Of a stretch of 6,266 nucleotides of DNA, positions 1 to 5,750 are shown piece by piece (position 1 is the stretch's first letter; each line of letters opens with the position of its first letter). The stretch covers positions 1 to 6,266 of the forward strand of contig JAQVEI010000149.1 of assembly GCA_028697695.1 (NCBI GenBank), in the 5' to 3' direction. The notes under the pieces were generated by a model. The model made no database searches, was not told the DNA's origin, and saw only the letters and a list, made by a program, of their open reading frames with translations. Source of the stretch: Lentimicrobiaceae bacterium. GTDB lineage: Bacteria; Bacteroidota; Bacteroidia; Bacteroidales; Lentimicrobiaceae. The position numbers and the translations under genes are program-made.

Positions 1-148
1 ACCTGAAATGCTTACCCAGCTTGCATTAGGTAAAAAAGTTGCTCCATTTGAAAAATACGAAGTGGGCAAGCTCTTTATCAGATATGCTTATGATATGATT
101 GTAGATCGTTCTGAATTTGAAACCATTTCATCAACAGGTGAACTCTAA
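1..148 (+). CDS. C-terminal end of an upstream gene, possibly ATP-grasp family (5' partial)
   Basis: An open frame enters from the left edge (first full codon at base 2) and ends at TAA 146-148, giving 48 residues from PEMLTQLALGKK to ISSTGEL. The codon use and amino acid composition look like real protein. The pattern of a 'lalGk' helix followed by 'vgklFIRYayDmivd' resembles from memory the extreme C-terminus of CarB-like ATP-grasp ligases, but the catalytic core lies outside the window, so the family is only a guess. Only 14 bases separate its stop from the decarboxylase start, so the two are very likely co-transcribed. ATP-grasp ligases paired with PLP decarboxylases are known from other pathways, for example BtrJ/BtrK in butirosin biosynthesis, which fits the guess but does not prove it. 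That this is the end of a real gene is nearly certain; the identity is weak. Confidence 0.6.
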   Translation, partial: PEMLTQLALGKKVAPFEKYEVGKLFIRYAYDMIVDRSEFETISSTGEL

Positions 149-162
149 AAAAACACTCAATT

Positions 163-1512
163 ATGGAAAAGAAACCTTATGAAAGGCCTCACATTACCAG
201 GTTAGAAACCAGTATGCCCGGTAAATTTGGTATGCGCAGTGAAAGGCCGCCCACCACTCATATTGATGGAATTACCGTAGACTCCCTGGTCAAAACATAC
301 GGCTCTCCACTGTTCGTGCTTTCTGAAAACACCATACGCACCACTTACCGAAAGGCCCTCAATGCCTTTACAACCCGTTACCCCAAAGTGCAGTTTGCCT
401 GGAGCTATAAAACCAATTATCTGGCCGCTGTTTGCAATGTGTTTCATCAGGAAGGTGCATGGGCTGAAGTGGTTTCGGGTTTTGAATATCAAAAAGCCAT
501 TGAAAATGGCGTGGACCCCAAAAACATTATCTTTAATGGCCCTGTTAAAACAAAGGAGGAACTGGAAACTGCTACCCGGAATGGATCTTTAATTCACATA
601 GACCATTTGGATGAGCTATACCTGCTCATAGAAGTAGCGGAAAACAGTGAGCAGAAGCCCAAAGTGGCCATCCGGGTAAATATGGATACAGGCATTTATC
701 CAATGTGGGACCGGTTTGGCTTCAATTATGAAGACGGGCAGGCATGGGATGCATTGAATAAAATAATGCATTCGGGTAAAATGGAACTCGTGGGACTGCA
801 TACCCACATTGGAACATTTATCTTATCAGCAGGAGCTTACGGTGTGGCTGCTGCTAAATTGGCCGAACTTGCAAGGTTGTTAAAGCAAAAATTCAATCAT
901 GCCATCAAATATATTGATATGGGTGGTGGATTTGCTTCAAAAAATACCCTCAAAGGCTCTTATTTGCCGGGTAGTGATACCAATCCCTCCATCAGCGAAT
1001 TTGCGGAGGCTATAAGTACAGCGTTGATTAACAGTCACTTCCAGCCCGGAGAATTGCCACTGCTAATTCTAGAACCCGGAAGGGCTTTAATTGATGAGGC
1101 TGGTTATATCTTAACAACGGTATTGGCAAACAAGCGTCTGGCTTCCGGCCGACGTGCAACCATTATTGATACGGGAGTAAACCTGCTGTTTACTTCTTTT
1201 TGGTATCAGCACCCTGTCACCGTGGCTCAGGAGTTCTCACAATATCGTGAAGACACTACCCTGTACGGGCCCTTATGTATGAATATTGACTGCATACGTG
1301 AAAATATTAATCTACCACTGCTTCAACTCGGTGATAAACTGGTGATTCATTATACAGGAGCATACAACCTTACCCAATGGATGCAGTTTATTCATATGCG
1401 ACCTGCGGTAGTAATGATCGATGCCCGGGGAAATGTGCACGAAGTACGCCAAAAAGAAAATCATCATCATGTTGGTTCTTTAGAGAAGCTACCGGAACAT
1501 CTTCAAATTTGA
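163..1512 (+). CDS. PLP-dependent decarboxylase, fold type III (diaminopimelate/ornithine decarboxylase superfamily)
   Basis: This 449-residue protein has the layout of a fold-type III decarboxylase: an alanine-racemase-like TIM barrel that binds PLP, then a C-terminal beta domain. Visible motifs are the PLP-lysine segment AWSYKTN (Lys83), RFGF at 184-187 matching the SKFG segment of DapDC, HTHIGT (213-218), the phosphate-binding glycine run DMGGGF (252-257), EPGR (304-307), YGPLCMNID (368-376, with the expected active-site Cys372 and Asp376) and GAY (399-401). The usual 'ESGD' after the cysteine is 'MNID', and the DapDC substrate segment after GAY is replaced by NLTQWMQF. A plain LysA assignment is therefore doubtful, and the substrate may be another amino acid or a carrier- or peptide-linked one. 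The start at ATG 163 is used because conserved-looking sequence begins immediately. No Shine-Dalgarno is seen, only A-rich leader. It probably forms an operon with the gene upstream. The superfamily assignment is secure; the substrate is unknown. Confidence 0.9.
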   Translation: MEKKPYERPHITRLETSMPGKFGMRSERPPTTHIDGITVDSLVKTYGSPLFVLSENTIRTTYRKALNAFTTRYPKVQFAWSYKTNYLAAVCNVFHQEGAWAEVVSGFEYQKAIENGVDPKNIIFNGPVKTKEELETATRNGSLIHIDHLDELYLLIEVAENSEQKPKVAIRVNMDTGIYPMWDRFGFNYEDGQAWDALNKIMHSGKMELVGLHTHIGTFILSAGAYGVAAAKLAELARLLKQKFNHAIKYIDMGGGFASKNTLKGSYLPGSDTNPSISEFAEAISTALINSHFQPGELPLLILEPGRALIDEAGYILTTVLANKRLASGRRATIIDTGVNLLFTSFWYQHPVTVAQEFSQYREDTTLYGPLCMNIDCIRENINLPLLQLGDKLVIHYTGAYNLTQWMQFIHMRPAVVMIDARGNVHEVRQKENHHHVGSLEKLPEHLQI

Positions 1513-1554
1513 GGTAATTTTTAAGAAATCGTTGTTTGCATGAAGTTTTTTTTT
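1501..1554 (+). terminator. Possible weak intrinsic terminator after the decarboxylase
   Basis: A run of nine T (1546-1554) follows a TGAAG (1541-1545) that can pair with CTTCA at 1501-1505. The stem is only five pairs and closes a loop of about 35 bases, so stability would be poor. The T-tract position between two probable transcription units is suggestive, but the hairpin is not convincing. Read-through into the sigma-factor operon is quite possible. Confidence 0.2.
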
Positions 1555-1561
1555 AATTTTA
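1531..1561 (+). promoter_or_regulatory. Candidate Bacteroidota-type promoter for the sigma-factor operon
   Basis: GTTG (1531-1534), then 19 bases, then TAATTTTA (1554-1561), approximates the Bacteroidota housekeeping consensus TTTG / TAnnTTTG; the final G of the -7 element is A and the -33 element is imperfect. Transcription would begin near 1567, leaving a leader of roughly 90 bases before ATG 1655. The region is very A/T-rich, so a chance match is easy. It is offered because a new unit should start in this gap. Confidence 0.25.
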
Positions 1562-1654
1562 TAAATTCAAAAGTTGTCAAAAGTATTATCAGGGACATTT
1601 TTTCGGGTAAATTGCCGTCAATTTGCCTGTAAATCAGCTTATATATATCTATTA

Positions 1655-2230
1655 ATGATACACTTTTCTGACAGGGCAATAGTTGAAGGGCTGAAACTTA
1701 ACAGCGATTACATCATCAGGCATGTGTATCAGGAGTTTTTTCCTACCATTAAATATCTGGTCAAAAAAAATACTGGCAACGAGGAGGATGCCGAAGATAT
1801 TTTTCAGGAATCCCTCATCATCATTTTAAGAAATATCCAGAAAGATGATTTTTACCTGAGTTGCTCATTCCTTACTTACCTCTATTCTATCAGCCGCAAT
1901 CTATGGATGCAGCGGCTTAAGACGATTAAAAAGGGGGTTGGCAAACTCGATTCTCTGGAACGTTTCTTTGATTTTCCCGATACCAATTCTACTGAACTTG
2001 CAGAGGAAGAGCAACTAAAATATAATATCTACCGGGAGCATTTTAACTCAATGGAGAAGGATTGCCAACGTATACTGTTGCTTTCCATGCAAAAGTTTTC
2101 ATCACGGGAAATTGCAGATACCATGGGCTATGGCAGTGAAAACTACGCCAAAACCAAGAAATACAACTGCAAGGAAAGGCTTAAACGCTCAATCTTAAAC
2201 GACCCGCGCATGCAGGAATTTCAGGAATAA
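1655..2230 (+). CDS. ECF-type RNA polymerase sigma factor (sigma-70 family)
   Basis: The product is 191 residues, the normal ECF size. Region 2 spans about residues 20-90, with the acidic DAEDIFQE helix (45-52, region 2.2) followed by FLTYLYSISRNLWMQRLK (72-89, regions 2.3-2.4, -10 recognition). A variable acidic linker (about 100-125) leads to region 4 (about 126-180). This carries the helix-turn-helix FSSREIADTMGYGSENYAKT and the basic helix KKYNCKERLKRSI that would contact the -35/-33 element. The sequence can be extended upstream to a TTG at 1574, but the extra 27 residues (Cys/Phe-rich) do not resemble sigma N-termini. ATG 1655 gives the typical short lead 'FSDRAIVEGLKLNS', so it is chosen. 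No Shine-Dalgarno is visible. The gene heads a tight operon, and no anti-sigma gene is adjacent. It probably directs core polymerase to its own operon and/or envelope genes (inference). Confidence 0.92.
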   Translation: MIHFSDRAIVEGLKLNSDYIIRHVYQEFFPTIKYLVKKNTGNEEDAEDIFQESLIIILRNIQKDDFYLSCSFLTYLYSISRNLWMQRLKTIKKGVGKLDSLERFFDFPDTNSTELAEEEQLKYNIYREHFNSMEKDCQRILLLSMQKFSSREIADTMGYGSENYAKTKKYNCKERLKRSILNDPRMQEFQE

Positions 2231-2252
2231 TTCAACACTTTCAAAAGTTGAA
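2231..2252 (+). repeat. Inverted repeat covering the TTG start of the transporter-peptidase gene
   Basis: TTCAAC (2231-2236) and GTTGAA (2247-2252) are perfect 6-base inverted repeats separated by 10 bases. They fill almost the whole gap between the sigma-factor stop and the next coding region. In mRNA the right arm would include the proposed TTG start codon (2248-2250). The stem is A/U-rich and has only two G-C pairs, so it would be marginal in stability. A role in translational coupling is speculation. Confidence 0.35.
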
Positions 2253-4419
2253 AAAAATACCAATTCATGATCTGATACAGAGCACGCTCAATAGCTATAC
2301 CATGGTTTTTTTCTCTAAAAACCGCGTTTTTGGCTTGTTGCTCATGGTTGTAACTTTTTTTGATGTTTACACCGGATTGGCCGGTTTGTTCTCAATAATT
2401 GTTGTCAATGTGCTTGCCTGGCTTTTTGGGCTCAATAAAAAAAATATACTGGCCGGTTTTTATGGATTTAACGCTTTGCTTGTGGGTTTGGGTATGGGTA
2501 TTGCTTTTCATCCAACCCCTGCATTTTATTTTATCCTTACTTTTATTTCTCTGGCTACGCTGTTGTTTACATTAGTTTTTGAAGGGATTACTTCAAAATA
2601 CGGTTTACCTTTTCTTACGCTGCCTTTTCTAGCCACTATCTGGTTTGCAATATTGGCTTCACGCAGCTATACTGCGCTGGTTCCCGGTGAATCGGGGGTG
2701 TTTTTATTGAATGACCTGTATGCACGTGGGGGTTATATGTTGGTGGAATGGTATCAATGGTTTGGTAACCTCGCATGGCCCCTTGCAATAAAAGTCTATT
2801 TTCGTTCATTGGGTGCTATATTTTTTCAATATCATCTGCTTGCAGGAATGGTCATCGCGCTTGGGCTGCTGATTTATTCCCGTATCGCCTTTCTGTTATC
2901 TGTTGCAGGCTTTGCCTTTACCTGGCTCTTTTATTCAGCCATTGGAGCCAACATGCATGAGCTGGATTACCTGTATATCGGGTTCAATCATATTCTTGCG
3001 GCCATTGCTGTAGGTGGTTTTTTCGTAGTGGCATCCTATTGGTCATTAATTTGGGTAGTTTTGCTTACACCGGTGATATCCCTGTTTATAAGCGGGAGCA
3101 TTCTCATGCTTGCACCTTTGCAGCTACCGGTTTACTCCTTACCATTTAATCTGGTGGTTTTGCTTTTTTTATATGCACTTAAATTCCGTGAACGACGTCT
3201 GCACAGTCCTGAAACGGTGGTAAATCAGCACTATTCTCCCGAAAAAAATCTGTACCTGAGTCAGAATGAAAAAATACGTTTTCCCAACCAACAGTATCTG
3301 GATATTCAATTGCCATTTTTTGGAATCTGGAAAGTTAATCAGGGCCATGGAGGCGTCTATACTCACAAGGAGCAATGGCAACATGCCTGGGATTTTGTTA
3401 TCCGCGATGAAGCGGATAAAGAATATGACGACTCGGGGAGTAAACGGACTGATTATTATTGTTTTGGCAAGCCGGTTATTGCTCCAGCGGCCGGATGGAT
3501 AGAAACAGTTGTTGACGGCATAGAGGACAATGAGCCCGGCAAGTACAACACCCTGAACAATTGGGGCAATACTGTCATTATCCGGCACAATTCCTGGTTA
3601 TACAGTAAGCTTAGCCATTTGAAGAAAGACAGTATTACGGTGAGTACAGGCATGTACATTCAAAAAGGTAAAGTAGTGGGCAGTTGTGGCAACTCGGGAT
3701 TTGCAGCCTATCCTCACCTCCATTTTCAAGTGCAATCCACACCATACATCGGTTCCCCTACTTTAAAATACCCCATAGCACATTATCTGGTTCACAATCA
3801 AGCGCCTGTTCTAAAAACCAATGCGTACCCGGGCCTGAACGAGCAGGTAGCCAATATACCGACTGATGCATCACTGTTGGCTGCATTTAATTTTGAAACC
3901 GGGCACTCCCTGGCTTATTCAACCGACAGCCTTTCATTGGGCGAAGGAAAGTGGGTAGTAGAAAACGACTTGTGGATGAACCGCTATATAGTTGATACAA
4001 AAACCAAAGCCCGGGCTTATTTTGTAGCTGATGACCAACTTTTCCGATTCACAAGATTTGAAGGTGGACGACAATGTTTGTTGTGGTATTTCTATCTGGC
4101 GGCATTTCGTGTTCCATTGGGCTTTTATAATGGTTTGCAGGTAAATGATTCCTTCCCGCCCGATGTTTTTCCAAAAGGCCCATTGCTGTTGTTGCAGGAC
4201 TTTATAGCTCCTTTTTTTATTTTTTTAAAGCCGGATTTTCGTTTACAATACACGGTTATTCATCAGGATCTATCGGGCAATCATATCGGATTGCATTCTG
4301 CATTTAAGCCGGGTAAGGGTAAGCAAACCATGCTTTTTAATATTGAAGTATTTAACCGCATCCTCTCTTTTTCCATACAGGAAGGCGGGCGGCTTATTAC
4401 TGCGAATTTTGAAGAATGA
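2248..4419 (+). CDS. Urea-transporter-like membrane domain fused to M23 (LytM-type) metallopeptidase domain
   Basis: This is a 723-residue three-part protein. Residues 1-312 are strongly hydrophobic and match the urea transporter (UT/SLC14) fold. There are two halves with pseudo-twofold signature motifs, LPFLTLPF (120-127) and LPVYSLPF (293-300), and two pore-type segments, GFYGFNALLVGLGMG (70-84) and IGFNHILAAIAVGG (244-257). Such channels pass urea or similar small solutes passively across the inner membrane. Residues about 355-510 form an M23 domain. It has WQHAWDF (377-383), a catalytic-type histidine in LSHL (His457), a hammerhead-like KGKVVGSCGNSG, and the metal-binding PHLHF (His490, His492). 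M23 enzymes normally cut peptidoglycan cross-bridges. Residues about 530-723 are not recognised. TTG 2248 is preferred over ATG 2302 because the intervening residues (IHDLIQSTLNSY before FFSKN) resemble the conserved lead-in of UT proteins. The basic stretch KFRERR after the last helix suggests a cytoplasmic peptidase side, which is odd. The gene lies 17 bases after the sigma factor and overlaps the next gene. Confidence 0.88.
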   Translation: MKKIPIHDLIQSTLNSYTMVFFSKNRVFGLLLMVVTFFDVYTGLAGLFSIIVVNVLAWLFGLNKKNILAGFYGFNALLVGLGMGIAFHPTPAFYFILTFISLATLLFTLVFEGITSKYGLPFLTLPFLATIWFAILASRSYTALVPGESGVFLLNDLYARGGYMLVEWYQWFGNLAWPLAIKVYFRSLGAIFFQYHLLAGMVIALGLLIYSRIAFLLSVAGFAFTWLFYSAIGANMHELDYLYIGFNHILAAIAVGGFFVVASYWSLIWVVLLTPVISLFISGSILMLAPLQLPVYSLPFNLVVLLFLYALKFRERRLHSPETVVNQHYSPEKNLYLSQNEKIRFPNQQYLDIQLPFFGIWKVNQGHGGVYTHKEQWQHAWDFVIRDEADKEYDDSGSKRTDYYCFGKPVIAPAAGWIETVVDGIEDNEPGKYNTLNNWGNTVIIRHNSWLYSKLSHLKKDSITVSTGMYIQKGKVVGSCGNSGFAAYPHLHFQVQSTPYIGSPTLKYPIAHYLVHNQAPVLKTNAYPGLNEQVANIPTDASLLAAFNFETGHSLAYSTDSLSLGEGKWVVENDLWMNRYIVDTKTKARAYFVADDQLFRFTRFEGGRQCLLWYFYLAAFRVPLGFYNGLQVNDSFPPDVFPKGPLLLLQDFIAPFFIFLKPDFRLQYTVIHQDLSGNHIGLHSAFKPGKGKQTMLFNIEVFNRILSFSIQEGGRLITANFEE

Positions 4420-5750
4420 TGAAGAATTTTATATTACCATACGTTTGGCTATTGCTTTTTACCCTATACCATCCTTTGCCATCGGATGCTCAAAATTCGG
4501 AGTCGGTGGAAATACTTACCTATCGCATGTTTGAGCAGCAAAAATGGGACAGCTTGATTTTAGCAGGTGAAGCTGCTATATCAGCCGGTACTGATTACTT
4601 TTATCTGCGATTGCGTGTAGGCAGGGCTGCCCTGGAATTACAACAATATGCCAGGGCGGCAAATCATCTTGAATTTGCGCATAATTTTAATGAAGCAGAT
4701 TTTGATGCAGCACATTTGTTGTACCTGGCCTACAGGTATGGTGGCCGGCCGGTAGCCGCCGGGTTTTTGTGTGCCAGATTGTCAAAAAAAACGGCCCATA
4801 CCATTTGCCATAAACGCTACGTTCCGGAGATTGGGGCCGAAGCCGGATTTTTGACCTCAAATCAAAACAAGCAATATCATACTCCAGATTTTGATCAAAA
4901 GCTGTTGTATTCCGAAGATCATGCCTTTTCATCAGCAAATTACGGGTTGTTTACAATAAATCAACCGCTGGGTTATAGGTTGGGACTGACTGCTGCGACA
5001 ACATTCTGGCAGTTTAACAAGCAGAGAGATGTCACAATTGCCGGCCGCGATACACTTTTCAGCGGATACACTATAAAGCAGACAGCGTTTTTTCTGGCTC
5101 CCGCCATTATTCTCAGTAAGCATTTCGCACTGGAACCTGCTTTGCACCGGGTAACCGTATCTTATACCAACCCTTTGGTCTCCTACGATTCCATTAACGC
5201 TAAATATGTAATTCCAGCGGATGAAATAAAATACCATGATTTTGTAACCGGTGTTCAACTCACCTATTCGCAGGCCTGCTTTGACCTTTATGCAGGGGCA
5301 TGGGTATCGCGCTACGCTGACCATAAGCTCACCCAAACAGGTGTGGGGATTACGCTGAGGCCTTTTGGAAATCTGAACGTTTATTCCGTTTCTGCGCTAA
5401 ACCTTGCAGGCAGGAAAGATGATATGCAGCTTTTGTTTTTTCAAAAGGCCGGCTTTAGATTGACCAAACGGCTGTGGTTGGAGCTATTTGCTTCGGTTGG
5501 TGGTCATACGGGTACGTCTGCTTTCAACGCAAGGGTTTTTTACAATCAAATAGACAAGGTGAAATTTTTTGCCGGCGGAAAATTTATCGTACCTTTAAAT
5601 TCTCATGTAATGTTCAACCTAAGCTATCAATGGATGGAAATTGAGGGCAATGGTCTTAAAATAATGCCATCGTTGCAAAAAAGTGTTTCAATTTATAAAT
5701 ATCAAAACCAAATTATAAACGGAGGTTTAACATGGAAAATAAAAGGTTAA
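4416..5750 (+). CDS. Secreted protein with TPR-like N-terminal part and outer-membrane beta-barrel
   Basis: This 444-residue product begins with a signal peptide: MMKN, a hydrophobic core at about 5-19, and predicted cleavage SDA|Q after Ala25. Residues about 30-125 are helical, with the Tyr/Leu/Ala spacing of degenerate TPRs (for example YLRLRVGRAALELQQYARAANHL, residues 63-85, too short a run to call repeats firmly). From about residue 137 to the end there are alternating polar/hydrophobic stretches with aromatic girdle residues and turns (GLFTINQPLGYRLGL, DLYAGAWVSRY, MFNLSYQWMEIE, and the last strand NGGLTWKIKG). This pattern is typical of a roughly 10-12-strand outer-membrane barrel. The architecture recalls YaiO-like TPR-barrel proteins of Bacteroidota, but I cannot confirm that family. 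The start overlaps the upstream stop as ATGATGA, so the alternative ATG at 4419 is equally possible. No Shine-Dalgarno is visible, which suggests translational coupling. Substrate or partner is unknown. Confidence 0.8.
   Translation: MMKNFILPYVWLLLFTLYHPLPSDAQNSESVEILTYRMFEQQKWDSLILAGEAAISAGTDYFYLRLRVGRAALELQQYARAANHLEFAHNFNEADFDAAHLLYLAYRYGGRPVAAGFLCARLSKKTAHTICHKRYVPEIGAEAGFLTSNQNKQYHTPDFDQKLLYSEDHAFSSANYGLFTINQPLGYRLGLTAATTFWQFNKQRDVTIAGRDTLFSGYTIKQTAFFLAPAIILSKHFALEPALHRVTVSYTNPLVSYDSINAKYVIPADEIKYHDFVTGVQLTYSQACFDLYAGAWVSRYADHKLTQTGVGITLRPFGNLNVYSVSALNLAGRKDDMQLLFFQKAGFRLTKRLWLELFASVGGHTGTSAFNARVFYNQIDKVKFFAGGKFIVPLNSHVMFNLSYQWMEIEGNGLKIMPSLQKSVSIYKYQNQIINGGLTWKIKG
5721..5725 (+). promoter_or_regulatory. 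Strong Shine-Dalgarno (GGAGG) for the downstream TPR gene
   Basis: GGAGG lies six bases ahead of ATG 5732, inside the end of the barrel-protein gene. It decides the start of the following gene. It stands out because none of the other starts in the window has such a site and because Bacteroidota genes generally lack them. Confidence 0.7.

Noticed and set aside
1504..1511. Palindrome CAAATTTG at the decarboxylase stop
   Set aside because: It has no loop and is too short for a hairpin or a convincing operator.
1574..1654. Longer sigma-factor reading frame starting at TTG 1574
   Set aside because: The extra 27 residues are Cys/Phe-rich and unlike sigma N-termini, and the candidate promoter would put the transcript start almost on it. 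ATG 1655 gives a normal ECF length.
1566..2250. Direct 11-base repeat TTCAAAAGTTG at 1566-1576 and 2240-2250
   Set aside because: Both copies lie near gene starts, but several chance 11-base matches are expected in a window of this size and A/T content, and the flanks do not match.
3169..3588. Antisense open frame across the M23 domain region (139 codons)
   Set aside because: The plus strand here encodes clear M23 and linker sequence. The antisense product shows no recognisable motif and is a shadow frame.
4932..5336. Antisense open frame across the barrel gene (134 codons)
   Set aside because: It lies opposite convincing beta-barrel coding sequence; the product has no family resemblance and no start context.
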